A stretch of DNA of 38,060 nucleotides from Bacteroidota bacterium (GTDB lineage: Bacteria > Bacteroidota > Bacteroidia > Bacteroidales > JABHKC01), in the NCBI GenBank assembly GCA_018692315.1, contig JABHKC010000189.1, forward strand, positions 1 to 38,060. Direction: 5' to 3'. The translations under genes and the position numbers were made by a program. The notes under the pieces are model-generated. The model did no database searches and was not told the DNA's origin. It saw nothing but the letters and a program-made list of their open reading frames with translations. Shown piece by piece: positions 1 to 7,905 of this stretch; position 1 is the first letter of the stretch; every line of letters begins with the position of its first letter.

Positions 1-88
1 GATAGTAACTTATTGGAAAAAAATATACATGAACTCCATTTTTATTTAAAAAATTAATGTTTTTTATCAAAGCTTGCATTTGTCTGTA
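1..88 (-). other. Open frame running off the left edge, possible partial CDS
   Basis: Just past the stop of the adjacent SGNH-like gene, the same minus-strand frame stays open to the window edge (29 codons) and has an ATG at 79-77. The peptide contains NKNGVHVYFFP, which looks like a helix followed by a buried beta strand and not like a signal peptide. It could be the start of another gene. It could also be the remainder of the neighbouring protein after a nonsense mutation (TAA at 91-89). The stretch is too short to assign. Confidence 0.25.
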
Positions 89-886
89 TTACAGAATATT
101 AACATCATTTTGCTTGTTTTTGTGAATTATGCAGGCTAAAGTAACATCATGAGCCATTTGTTGTAAAAACAATGCAACATCGGCAGAAAGCGAGCTATGG
201 AAAGTGGCTCCTACTGGAGATTTTTGGAACAGTGTAGCATACATTACACAAGTAGTTAAATATGAACCTGGAAGCGCAGGATGACTAAAGTCTGCTGAAT
301 AAAGATTAATTAAGCTATCAGGATCATTATCCATAGCATGTTTCCACGCTAAACCAACTGGCGAAACAGTTGAACTATTTTGCTCACCCATTGTCATATA
401 TCCAGCCATTAACCTTTCTTGCATTCCCAAAAATGTACATACAGGAGTCCATCCATAATCAATACAATTTACTTGATCTCCATATTTTCGACCCCAAGTC
501 ATGAAAAATACCGGCTCAGTACAAGAATTGTTTGATTTAATAGAATCGACTAATATTTGAGCATAGGGGAAAACTTCTGTAGTCATTTGATCGGGATGCC
601 ATGATGGTTCTTGACTTTGTGCCTGTAAAATAACAAAATCCCAATTGTCTTGACTAATTTTTGATAATGTTGTTGTATTTGCTGCATGATTTAAAAACCT
701 TGATCCTCCTGGCGTACTTTGATCGTGCACTATTGTGTCCCCAAGCGATAGTGATAAATCACTTAGTAAATTAGGCAAATCGTTTACATATGTATAACTA
801 TTTCCAATAAAAAGAACTTTTGTTTGTTGTCCGTAAGATAAGGTTGTAATTGCAATGATTAATAATAGCAATAGAGTGTTTCTCAT
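89..886 (-). CDS. Secreted SGNH/GDSL-type hydrolase-like protein (DUF4886-like)
   Basis: Predicted exported esterase-like protein of 265 aa. An N-terminal signal peptide (hydrophobic run, ending near SYGQ) precedes the SGNH block I motif FIGNSYT, with candidate nucleophile Ser30. Block II-like TPGG and a DFVILQAQS segment follow. The C-terminal block V motif SADFSHP supplies Asp199 and His202. In characterised SGNH enzymes this triad removes acyl groups from glycans or lipids, so deacetylation of a polysaccharide is plausible but inferred. The paralogue at 1273-2796 continues into PKD and T9SS sorting domains. This one stops soon after the catalytic domain, so it is probably periplasmic or exported by another route, or has lost its tail. 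The start is the ATG giving a clean signal peptide. Substrate unknown. Confidence 0.75.
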   Translation of the reverse strand: MRNTLLLLLIIAITTLSYGQQTKVLFIGNSYTYVNDLPNLLSDLSLSLGDTIVHDQSTPGGSRFLNHAANTTTLSKISQDNWDFVILQAQSQEPSWHPDQMTTEVFPYAQILVDSIKSNNSCTEPVFFMTWGRKYGDQVNCIDYGWTPVCTFLGMQERLMAGYMTMGEQNSSTVSPVGLAWKHAMDNDPDSLINLYSADFSHPALPGSYLTTCVMYATLFQKSPVGATFHSSLSADVALFLQQMAHDVTLACIIHKNKQNDVNIL

Positions 887-1015
887 TATAAAAGTATTGG
901 TTGTTTAATTAAAAAATTATGACGAGAATCCTTTTGTATGGTTGCCGAAAAAACTTTGGTGTAATCTAAAAAAGGCTATTTTTTTGGTAGTTTCCTCTTG
1001 TGGAAATCATTAAAA

Positions 1016-1264
1016 CTAAACACTATTTTGAGATGCATCCTCTTGTAGGTCATCTAATTTCTCTTGCAAACTGTCTGCTCAAGTTTTATGATTATTTTCT
1101 AATATGTTAATTTGCAATTCTTTTTCTTCTTCATCATCTCAAATAACTTCACCTGAAATAAGCATTATTAAACCTTTTGATGATAAGAATGTGTTAACAC
1201 CCAGAATAGATAGTTTAGCTGAAAGTTTAAGAGTTTTGCGCTTAGTTTTATTTGCAAATGACTT
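1016..1264 (-). pseudogene. Decayed ORF with two in-frame TGA codons
   Basis: This covers most of the 386-bp gap between the two SGNH-like genes. One minus-strand frame reads as protein-like sequence except for TGA codons at 1141-1139 and 1081-1079, ending at TAG 1018-1016. The first part is Lys-rich and then hydrophobic (ILGVNTFLSSKGLIMLISGE). The second is acidic and coiled-coil-like (DDEEEKELQINILE, then DSLQEKLDDLQEDA). No start codon or family is recognised. A plus-strand ORF over part of the same stretch (1104-1286) has low-complexity, shadow-like sequence and was not called. It could be an old gene remnant or chance. Confidence 0.25.
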
Positions 1265-1272
1265 AAGTCAAA

Positions 1273-2796
1273 TCAAAAAACAATAAGTTTTTGAGCATGT
1301 GTGGACTGCTCTGAATCGTATCTTACAAAATACAAACCTGATTTCAGATTTGATAGATCTATCTGAAATTTTTTGGAAGGCAGAATAATCTCATTTCTGG
1401 AAATTATTAATTCTCCCTTCAAATCAAATATTTTTATACCGTAAATATTTTTGTTAGTAACATTTTTTAGATAAAACAGAGTTTTTGCAGGATTCGGAAA
1501 TAGCAATAATTTTTCAGGTTTATTTGACAACTCAATTGCATTTACCTCAAAATTAATTGTGTCAGTAAAATCTGCTCCACCATATTGATTCCAGGCTGTC
1601 AGAATTATCGAATACTGTCCTAATCCCGAGAATTCGTGTATGGGATTCTCTTCTGTGGAAGTTTGTCCATCGCCAAAATTCCAAACATAAACATCTGCAT
1701 TAGTGCTTTCATTAATAAATTCTACAATGGTATCGTTTACGGTATAAGAAAATTTAGCAGTAGGTCCTTCTTCGAGATATGTTTCAAAGGATTTCTGCTG
1801 ACAGCCATTCTGATCAGTAACAATTACTGAATAATTTCCCGAACCTTGAAACTCAAGACCTGGAATACTTGCTGATGAAATTGGGGCATTATCTTTCAAC
1901 CATAGATAAAAAGTATAAATGTCAGGCACTTGAACAATATTATTAAAAAAGCTTATTTGTGGCGAATACATTTCAATATTGTATTCAGCAAAATTATTAG
2001 TATCAATTACAACATCGTATCCACACTGCAAAAGATACTCTGCATCAGCAGCGGGTAAACCTCCGGTGAAACTCAAATTGCCGGGATTTGATTTGAAAAT
2101 GATTGAATATAATACCGATGCTGAAACTACACTGCCGGCTTGGGAGGGATGTACTGCATCTGCTGAATACAAATCGATGCCGGCTTGTTCAGTTAGAGAT
2201 TTAATCCAGGCTTCTCCAACCGGAGCTACAATTTCATTTACAAATGTGTTTTGATAAATCATGTTGTCAAGAATCCGACCAATGCATGAAATAGTATTAT
2301 CTCCAGGGAAGTAAGTTGGATAACCGCCTTCTCCACCCCATCCAGCAAACCATAATACCCGAGTGCAAGAATTGTATTCTTTTATAGAATCGTATAATTG
2401 TAAATTGGCATTTAAATATTCGCTGCTAATATATGGTGGCATATTTACATAAGCACCTTGGTTATCCTGAATCACAATATAATCCCAGGCTTGTTCCTGA
2501 AATTTTTCAAAGACAAAAGGATTTTGAATATGATGAGTAGAATATTGTCCACCTGGTGTATGTGAATCAATAATGTATGGAAAACCACCTAAATTTGCAA
2601 GGTCTTCAACAATTCCGGGCAAATTATTCGTCCCTAAAAAACTATTTCCAAGGAAAAATATTTTGACAGTGTCATTACTTATAGATTTAGTTTTTTTATA
2701 AGGATTGTTTTCCGTTTGTTTGTTTCCAAAGTTTTGTGCACAAAAACTGCCATTGTAAAGTAAAAGAGCGAGGATTAAAATTTTAATTAATTTCAT
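1273..2796 (-). CDS. SGNH/GDSL-type hydrolase-like protein with PKD domain and T9SS type A sorting domain
   Basis: Predicted cell-surface esterase-like protein of 507 aa. After a signal peptide (residues 1-20) comes an SGNH-like domain, roughly residues 43-270: block I FLGNSFLG with Ser52, block II TPGGQ, DYIVIQDNQ, and block V SADAVHPSQAG with Asp213 and His216. A short Ig-like segment is followed by a PKD domain around residues 345-420 (VWNFGDGQTSTEENP is the classic PKD core). The last ~75 residues form a type A T9SS sorting domain, starting LLLFPNPAKT and ending HAQKLIVF. The protein is therefore probably secreted through T9SS and anchored or released at the surface. It is a paralogue of the shorter protein at 89-886. 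Acetyl-esterase activity on the cluster's glycan is inferred only. Confidence 0.8.
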   Translation of the reverse strand: MKLIKILILALLLYNGSFCAQNFGNKQTENNPYKKTKSISNDTVKIFFLGNSFLGTNNLPGIVEDLANLGGFPYIIDSHTPGGQYSTHHIQNPFVFEKFQEQAWDYIVIQDNQGAYVNMPPYISSEYLNANLQLYDSIKEYNSCTRVLWFAGWGGEGGYPTYFPGDNTISCIGRILDNMIYQNTFVNEIVAPVGEAWIKSLTEQAGIDLYSADAVHPSQAGSVVSASVLYSIIFKSNPGNLSFTGGLPAADAEYLLQCGYDVVIDTNNFAEYNIEMYSPQISFFNNIVQVPDIYTFYLWLKDNAPISSASIPGLEFQGSGNYSVIVTDQNGCQQKSFETYLEEGPTAKFSYTVNDTIVEFINESTNADVYVWNFGDGQTSTEENPIHEFSGLGQYSIILTAWNQYGGADFTDTINFEVNAIELSNKPEKLLLFPNPAKTLFYLKNVTNKNIYGIKIFDLKGELIISRNEIILPSKKFQIDLSNLKSGLYFVRYDSEQSTHAQKLIVF

Positions 2797-2961
2797 GGGT
2801 TTTGGATTTTATTTAAGGTTAATTTTTATTATAATCTGATATTTATTAGAAAATTGAGCTTGAAAATGAATAACTGAACTAGTTTTATGTTTGGCATAAT
2901 AAATTATTTAGAAAAACTAAATTTCAAAGGTACAAAAAACAATCTGAAGCATTAAGTAATT

Positions 2962-4119
2962 CTATTTGAAATATCCGGAGGCATCAAAAGTCATTTTTTG
3001 TGTCGTCTGATTGTGTTTTTTCCATGCTTTTGCAAGTTCCGATAAACGATGATTGCTATAACTGAAAAATTGTTTATAAGCACTACAAAAATACTGTAGA
3101 TTTTTGGCATTTCGATATTTTGGACATCCTCCATAACACATTTCTAACCATGGACATTTTTTGCAATCATTATCTATTTCAGCTTTTAGTTCACCGAAAG
3201 TGTGCTGCTTTTTGCTATTCAGCATATCAATCAATCGATTTTGATGAATATTGCCTAATTTGTTTTTCTTGTTCACAAAAAAATCACAGCTATAAACATC
3301 GCCATTGTGCTCTACCACAAGGTATCCACCACAAGTTTTCTGAAAACTACATTCGGGAACCTGATGCCCTATATGCGCATGAAATGTATTTTCTATAAAT
3401 CGCACTATTGGAGCAGAACCGCCATCACGAATGAAATCGGCATACCACAAATCGAAAATTTTGCACATAAATCCACCCAATTCTTTGGCAGAAACAGAAA
3501 AGTCAAGTATCTGGTTATTTCTATCTTTCTCAAAAACAGGATTAAACTGCAGCCATTGAAATCCTCTTGATTTGTAAAACTGATATATTTTTTCGGCAGA
3601 ATTAACATTCGATTTTGTAATGCAACTTAAAATATTCACAGCTACGCCAGCATTCATTAGCTTCTGAGCATTTTCATTAACTTTTTTCCAACTGGTTTTT
3701 CCATTTTTGTTCAATCTGTATTTGTCATGGATTTCTTCAGTTCCGTCAATCGACAAACCAATCAGAAAATTGTATTTTTTCAGAAAACTAATCCATTCAT
3801 CGTTCAATAAAGTACCGTTTGTTTGCAGGCTATTACCTATTATTTTTCTTTCAGTCTTCCCGAAATGAAGCTGTAAATCTATCAACTTTCTGAAAAATTG
3901 GATTCCTGCCAAACTAGGCTCTCCACCTTGCCAGGTAATATTATATTGATTTCCGGTCTGGTTACTCATTTGACGAATCAACTCTTCGAGCGTGTCGTGG
4001 CTCATTACCGACAAAGACGGGTATAGATTTTCTTTTTCGAGATAGAAACAATAATCGCAATTTAAATTACATTTTGCTCCAACAGGCTTTACAATTATCG
4101 ATTCAAGCGGCTTTTTCAT
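2962..4119 (-). CDS. Anaerobic sulfatase-maturating enzyme (radical SAM, SPASM domain)
   Basis: Converts the active-site Ser or Cys of sulfatases to formylglycine using S-adenosylmethionine and Fe-S clusters, without oxygen, in the cytoplasm. The radical SAM motif CNLNCDYC (Cys17, Cys21, Cys24) binds the catalytic 4Fe-4S cluster. A SPASM-type C-terminus carries the auxiliary-cluster cysteines: CGGYL, YSCDFF, then CKKCPWLEMCYGGCPKYR and a final FCSAY. The start was set at 4119 (MKKPLESIIVKPVG), giving 385 aa. The longer frame to 4200 would overlap the sulfatase gene and adds a low-quality N-terminus. The gap to the upstream sulfatase stop is 11 nt, so the two are almost certainly co-transcribed and this is its dedicated maturase. 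Both sulfatases in the window have serine-type sites. The family assignment is firm. Confidence 0.92.
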   Translation of the reverse strand: MKKPLESIIVKPVGAKCNLNCDYCFYLEKENLYPSLSVMSHDTLEELIRQMSNQTGNQYNITWQGGEPSLAGIQFFRKLIDLQLHFGKTERKIIGNSLQTNGTLLNDEWISFLKKYNFLIGLSIDGTEEIHDKYRLNKNGKTSWKKVNENAQKLMNAGVAVNILSCITKSNVNSAEKIYQFYKSRGFQWLQFNPVFEKDRNNQILDFSVSAKELGGFMCKIFDLWYADFIRDGGSAPIVRFIENTFHAHIGHQVPECSFQKTCGGYLVVEHNGDVYSCDFFVNKKNKLGNIHQNRLIDMLNSKKQHTFGELKAEIDNDCKKCPWLEMCYGGCPKYRNAKNLQYFCSAYKQFFSYSNHRLSELAKAWKKHNQTTQKMTFDASGYFK

Positions 4120-4130
4120 TGATGGTTGAA

Positions 4131-6074
4131 TTATTTCACTATTATTTCGTCGAAAAACATCCAGGCCGGCTTTCCTTCTGCAATATGGCCTTTTGGGCAT
4201 TTGCCAATATTTATAGCTTCTACCTTTATTGACTTTGCCCGGGCAGGTTTAGAAATTTTAGCATGGTATTTCACATTTCCATTTACAGATTGGAATTTGT
4301 CTGATGTGATTTTTTCTAAAACCTCAAAATTTTCACCATCAGTGCTAAACGAAACCACTATTTCTTTTGGTAAAAATATCCATGAACCTTCGTTTTTCAA
4401 AGTGCTAACTATTACAGTGTCAAAACTTTGTTCTTTGTCGAAATGAATTATAGCCTCAAGATTATTTCCATAATACGCCTGCCACGAGCGGTCTTTAAAT
4501 GCAGGCCTGCCAATTTTTCCATCAGTCAATCCTTGAGCTCCTCGTCCGGAATATTTCTTGTTATATTGAGTAAACAACTGAACTTTTGCTCCTACTGCCA
4601 AATGAGAAATATTTGTTTCCATCTCGTAGTTATAATCTGGCTCTCGTAGCCCTTTTCCTTCTATTCCTGTTAAAAAATCTCCAAGTTCTTGCCTGTACTT
4701 TTCGGCTAATATTTGCAATTGTTTCCTTTCTTTAGGAAATTCGTCAATCACATTATTCAACTCGAAAGGATCGCTTTTTAAATTATAAAGTTCCAAACCT
4801 GATTCCAGGAAATTATATTTTCCGGGCAAACCGTTTTTCCCGGGCTCAACATTTGTGTATGACCTGTAAACATGCGGAAAACCCAATTTCCAATCTCCTT
4901 TTCGAACAGCTTGAAGCTCGTTTTCGTTGTAGTAATAACAAAATTCGTCTCGGATGTTTTTACTCGTATCGCCAAACAAGTATGGCAGTATGCTTTGGCC
5001 ATCAATAGTATGATTTGGCAATTTCCCATCGCTTATTTCTGCCAAAGTGGGTAAAATATCCAGCGTAGAAGCGAGATTATTAATTACTAAACCTTTTGGA
5101 ATTTTTCCATGCCAATTCATCACACAAGGAACTTTGTGCCCACCTTCCCAGCTTGTACCTTTGCCTTCGCGCAAACCGGCAGTGGTTCCACCATGATCTC
5201 CAAAATTTTTCCATGGGCCATTGTCGCTCGTAAATATTATCAGCGTATTATCAGCAATTCCGTTTTTTTTCAATGCTTCCACAAGTTGTTTCACCGACCA
5301 GTCGATTTCCATAATTACATCGCCATATTTGCCATATTTGCTTTTGTCGGCAAACTTTTCGGAAACTCCAAGCGGCACATGAGGCATTGGGTGCGGAAAA
5401 TACAAGAAAAAAGGTTCGGAGGCTTTTCTGTTTATAAAATCGACAGCTTTCCTTGTCAGAATTGTAGTGATACTATCTTGATCTTCAATCCTCTCAAAAA
5501 CTTTGGTTTTTTTGTTTCCTTCAATTAATCGAAGTTTTGGATATTTGCTATTAATTTTTGGTTTGTTGCCATAAGTTACAGGCCACATATCGTTAGAGTA
5601 CGGCCAACCCACATACTCGTCGAAGCCATGCTGAAGAGGCAGAAATTTTTCTTGATCGCCCAAATGCCATTTTCCGAAAATTCCGGTTGCGTAGCCTTGC
5701 TCTTTCAACATTTCTGCTAAAGTTAGTTCAGATGCCGCAATTCCTTTCTCGGAATTTGGGGTCAATGCTCCGGTTATGCCAATTCTGTTTGGATAACAGC
5801 CGGTTAGCAATGATGCTCTTGAAGCAGAACTTACAGCTTGAGAAACGTAAAAATTTGTAAATTTTACACCATTTTCGGCCAAGCTATCAATTGTTGGTGT
5901 CAGAATATTTTCTGAACCAAAACAGCCCAAATCGCCATAGCCCTGGTCGTCGGTAAAAACAAGTACAATGTTTGGTAATTCATTGGTTTGCCCAAAAGAT
6001 GTTCCGGCAATGCCTGCCGACAACAAGCCTGCTGCAATTTTTTTCGAGTTTGAAAATTTTAAATAGTTTTTCAT
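4131..6074 (-). CDS. Ser-type sulfatase (S1 family) with C-terminal F5/8-type-C-like domain
   Basis: Hydrolyses sulfate esters, probably on a polysaccharide in the periplasm. From the chosen start (6074) it is 647 aa with a signal peptide ending near SFGQ. The sulfatase domain opens with the metal-binding VFTDDQGYGD (Asp42, Asp43). The modification motif is SSASR at residues 82-86, a serine-type S-x-A-x-R in which Ser82 would become formylglycine, followed by ASLLTG. GKWHLG and FTSDNGPW are also typical. After about residue 495 a beta-sandwich-like domain begins at LTDGKIG and ends GKPAWMFFDEIIVK. It is shared with the sulfatase at 10637 and the DUF4838 protein at 29837. The frame opens at 6140, but the 22 extra residues spoil the signal peptide. 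The specific sulfate position and S1 subfamily cannot be set here. Confidence 0.9.
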   Translation of the reverse strand: MKNYLKFSNSKKIAAGLLSAGIAGTSFGQTNELPNIVLVFTDDQGYGDLGCFGSENILTPTIDSLAENGVKFTNFYVSQAVSSASRASLLTGCYPNRIGITGALTPNSEKGIAASELTLAEMLKEQGYATGIFGKWHLGDQEKFLPLQHGFDEYVGWPYSNDMWPVTYGNKPKINSKYPKLRLIEGNKKTKVFERIEDQDSITTILTRKAVDFINRKASEPFFLYFPHPMPHVPLGVSEKFADKSKYGKYGDVIMEIDWSVKQLVEALKKNGIADNTLIIFTSDNGPWKNFGDHGGTTAGLREGKGTSWEGGHKVPCVMNWHGKIPKGLVINNLASTLDILPTLAEISDGKLPNHTIDGQSILPYLFGDTSKNIRDEFCYYYNENELQAVRKGDWKLGFPHVYRSYTNVEPGKNGLPGKYNFLESGLELYNLKSDPFELNNVIDEFPKERKQLQILAEKYRQELGDFLTGIEGKGLREPDYNYEMETNISHLAVGAKVQLFTQYNKKYSGRGAQGLTDGKIGRPAFKDRSWQAYYGNNLEAIIHFDKEQSFDTVIVSTLKNEGSWIFLPKEIVVSFSTDGENFEVLEKITSDKFQSVNGNVKYHAKISKPARAKSIKVEAINIGKCPKGHIAEGKPAWMFFDEIIVK

Positions 6075-6104
6075 CCTTAAATAATTAATTCCAAAATCCG
6101 GTTT

Positions 6105-6112
6105 CAAAATTA
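6105..6112 (-). promoter_or_regulatory. Possible Bacteroidota -7 box for the sulfatase-maturase pair
   Basis: On the minus strand this reads TAATTTTG, matching the Bacteroidota -7 consensus TAnnTTTG, with 30 nt between it and the chosen ATG. A TTG lies about 25 nt further upstream, slightly longer than the usual spacing to the -33 TTTG. The sequence is AT-rich, so a chance match is possible. Confidence 0.35.
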
Positions 6113-6194
6113 GTTTTTTAAATTGATAAAAAAATGACAAGTTTCTATCGGTAGTTATTTAGATTGTCTGAATTGCCAAATCAAAACTCATTCT

Positions 6195-6282
6195 TGCACA
6201 AAGATTCCATCATTCCTGCACAAAGATTCCATCATTCCTGCACAAAGGTTCCATCATTCAGGCTCAACGGTTTCATCATTCC
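6195..6282. repeat. Tandem repeat, four 22-bp units
   Basis: Four consecutive 22-bp units: 6195-6216 and 6217-6238 are identical, 6239-6260 has two changes, and 6261-6282 is more diverged. All share the core TTCCATCATTC or TTTCATCATTC. The array lies between the sulfatase promoter region and a REPIN-like unit. ORF 6232-6441 on the minus strand runs through it and is not credible as a gene. Confidence 0.85.
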
Positions 6283-6345
6283 TACGAAAGCAGGAATCTC
6301 CTGGAATTGAGTAGTTTTTTGAATAGATTCCTGCCTATGCAGAAT
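6278..6345. repeat. REPIN-like unit: two inverted 20-bp palindromes
   Basis: The palindrome at 6278-6297 (ATTCCTACGAAAGCAGGAAT) is followed after ~30 bp by an inverted, degenerate partner at about 6327-6345. The spacer begins TCTCCTGG. The same architecture, with related spacers, occurs at 21592-21661 and 21851-21920. Single palindromes of the family are at 8290-8309, 10602-10621 and 29763-29782. All copies are intergenic or at gene ends. Confidence 0.7.
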
Positions 6346-6476
6346 TTTTATTGTTGCTAGAGGCACGGATTGCAATTCCGCGCTAGCCGGGGTATTGCCT
6401 CTACTTATAAACTTCTGCTGTCCTGTCATCACAGGAAGCAAATGTTTTTAATTTTGGGAATCTGTAAAAGGACTGT
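6333..6476. repeat. ~145-bp intergenic direct repeat, copy A, containing a REP palindrome
   Basis: Closely matches 8521-8670: both run from TGCAGAATTTTTATTG through a REP-like palindrome (here 6363-6392, core GCACGGATTGCAATTCCG) and CTTCTGCTGTCCTGTCATC to AAAAGGACT. The two copies flank the HEPN-like and HTH genes. The rest of the gap up to 6660 is AT-rich, without further recognisable features apart from a weak promoter match. Confidence 0.75.
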
Positions 6477-6583
6477 ATAATTATGAATTATAAATTATGA
6501 ATATGACGAAGAGGAAAAGATAGTCTGAATTACAAAAAGAAAGTATAAATATCATATTGTATTTAATATTTCATATATTTGTT

Positions 6584-6591
6584 TAGTTTTG
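6584..6591 (+). promoter_or_regulatory. Possible -7 box upstream of the HEPN-like two-gene unit
   Basis: TAGTTTTG matches TAnnTTTG and lies 69 nt upstream of the ATG at 6661. A TTG at 6557-6559 lies about 24 nt further upstream. Single-motif evidence in AT-rich DNA. Confidence 0.3.
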
Positions 6592-6660
6592 TATGCAAAA
6601 ATTGGATAGAAAAAGGTTATAAAAGATTATTATAAAGGCTGATTATAAACTATAAATCAA

Positions 6661-7182
6661 ATGGAAGAAGCAACTAAAATTAAGAGTGTTAAAGGATTTA
6701 ATGAATACTTGAAAGAACGTGAAGTCCAGGTAAGAAACGAAGCCACAGATGGATATTACCATGTAAACGTTGTTGCTGATGCATATATAAAAGGTATAGA
6801 AGATGGAAAAAAATTAGGAAAAGAAGAACTATTAAAAAATATGTCAGAAGCATTTGTTGAAACATTTGTTAAAAAGGCGAATAAAATATATCTATTGTCA
6901 AAAGATACAGTTAAATATTTAAAAAACGAAGGATATAAAGTTGAATCATTACATATAAATATATCTTCCACATCTCCAAAAGTTATTCTAACAATTTCAA
7001 ACAAAACATTAGTTGACGATAATTTTGTAAAGAAAGGATATAGAAAACTTGCAGAAAGCAAAAAAGAATATTTGAGCATTTATGACGAAATGTTAGACAT
7101 TGCCTTTGTAGGGAATAAGTATCTTGATAGAGAATTATTGAAGGAAGATGGTTTCGAATATTTTGAAATATATAATGGTTAA
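6661..7182 (+). CDS. Hypothetical protein, partner of the HEPN-like protein
   Basis: 173-aa soluble protein; no family recognised. It is Lys/Glu-rich and has no signal peptide or membrane segment, so it is predicted cytoplasmic. Two halves are visible. An N-terminal helical region (to about residue 80) ends in EAFVETFVKKANKIYLLSKD. A second half has alternating strand-like segments (VESLHINISSTSPKVILTIS) and a C-terminal Lys-rich helix. Its last codons overlap the start of the next gene by 8 nt (ATGGTTAA contains the start of one and the stop of the other), a sign of translational coupling and usually of joint function. By position it could be an antitoxin, a nucleotidyltransferase-like partner or a regulator of the HEPN-like protein. 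No nucleotidyltransferase GSxxxGxxxxxSDxD motif is seen. Confidence 0.7.
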   Translation: MEEATKIKSVKGFNEYLKEREVQVRNEATDGYYHVNVVADAYIKGIEDGKKLGKEELLKNMSEAFVETFVKKANKIYLLSKDTVKYLKNEGYKVESLHINISSTSPKVILTISNKTLVDDNFVKKGYRKLAESKKEYLSIYDEMLDIAFVGNKYLDRELLKEDGFEYFEIYNG

Positions 7183-7570
7183 TAGAAAAACTCACGGAGA
7201 GAGAAATAAAAAATTGTCGGAGGATTTATTGGAAGGTAAAGTATATTACGATTGGGTTATAACAACATCTTTTTATTCTGCAATACACTTTGTCGAAGAT
7301 TTTATATTCCCATGTAATATTAGACAAAAAGAATGTAAAAATATATCTCAAGCAAAAAAGGCATTAAAGATGCCAAGCAGACATGCAACACGTAAACGTT
7401 TAGTTCTTGAAAAAATGCCTCCCGGAACATCAGAGATGTATGATTGGTTAGATGATAGATCGAGAACTGCAAGATATACTACGTTTAAGCAAACGCCAGG
7501 AGAAGCAGCGAAATCAAAAGATTACTTAGCAAAAATACATAAAGAATGTTATAAAAATATAAACAGCTAA
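7175..7570 (+). CDS. HEPN-like protein, second gene of a coupled pair
   Basis: 131-aa all-helical protein. Features recall the HEPN superfamily, in which helical dimers often act as RNases or regulators in toxin-antitoxin and defence systems. YYDWVITTSFYSAIHFVEDF looks like the HEPN core helix, followed by SRHATRKRLV (a spaced His/Arg pair) and DWLDDRSRTARYTTFK, resembling the L..SR.ARY stretch in HEPN-like families. The start was chosen at 7175 (MVNRKTHGERNKK), overlapping the upstream stop by 8 nt. The frame opens earlier at 7148, but nine extra residues inside the upstream gene are unlikely. A strong terminator follows 3 nt after the stop, so the two genes form one transcript. The canonical R-x4-6-H catalytic motif is not clearly present, so RNase activity is uncertain. 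Confidence 0.7.
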   Translation: MVNRKTHGERNKKLSEDLLEGKVYYDWVITTSFYSAIHFVEDFIFPCNIRQKECKNISQAKKALKMPSRHATRKRLVLEKMPPGTSEMYDWLDDRSRTARYTTFKQTPGEAAKSKDYLAKIHKECYKNINS

Positions 7571-7573
7571 ACA

Positions 7574-7601
7574 AAAAAGCCTGCAAAAAAGCAGGCTTTT
7601 T
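7574..7601 (+). terminator. Rho-independent terminator after the HEPN-like pair
   Basis: Perfect 11-bp stem AAAAAGCCTGC / GCAGGCTTTTT with an A6 loop, ending in a T-run. It starts 3 nt after the HEPN-like stop codon. The A-run on the 5' side could make it bidirectional. Confidence 0.85.
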
Positions 7602-7676
7602 CATTCTGAAAAAACTCAAAAAAATAATGAACGAACAGAAATATTCATAAATAAAGTAGCCGAAAACTAAAAACTA

Positions 7677-7901
7677 ATGATAGAGGACAGAGGCTATACT
7701 ATAAAAGACATAATCGACACTGGCATGGTGCCAAAAGCCGAAATCGAAGCAGTTTTAAATATCGGCGAAACACAAAACTACTCAATTGATACTTTCGTAA
7801 AAGTACTGTCAATGCTAAACGTACATCTCGAATTTCACGACCTAAACGAAAAAAACAGATTCGATATGATGCCGGACAATATGAAGCCTCGTAAAAACTA
7901 A
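7677..7901 (+). CDS. Small HTH-like protein (XRE/antitoxin-like)
   Basis: 74-aa protein without signal or membrane segments. The order of elements, GYTIKDIIDTG, then MVPKAEIEAVLNIGE, then YSIDTFVKVLSMLNVHLEF, resembles the helix-turn-helix of XRE/HigA-like regulators, in which a final helix sets the length of the repression domain ('tl.kla.aLgv.le'). It would bind DNA or act as an orphan antitoxin. The ATG is the first after an in-frame TAA. It follows the HEPN-pair terminator, so it probably has its own promoter. The next ORF begins 4 nt after its stop. Family assignment rests on pattern only. Confidence 0.55.
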   Translation: MIEDRGYTIKDIIDTGMVPKAEIEAVLNIGETQNYSIDTFVKVLSMLNVHLEFHDLNEKNRFDMMPDNMKPRKN

Positions 7902-7905
7902 AAGA

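Noticed and set aside
1104-1286. 60-aa plus-strand frame
   Set aside because: Ser-rich start and overlap with the end of the downstream SGNH gene; better explained as the antisense of a decayed minus-strand ORF.
6195-6282. CRISPR array
   Set aside because: The 22-bp units are directly adjacent without spacers and no cas gene is present.
6232-6441. 69-aa minus-strand frame
   Set aside because: Consists of tandem repeat, REPIN-like palindrome and REP sequence; no protein-like composition.
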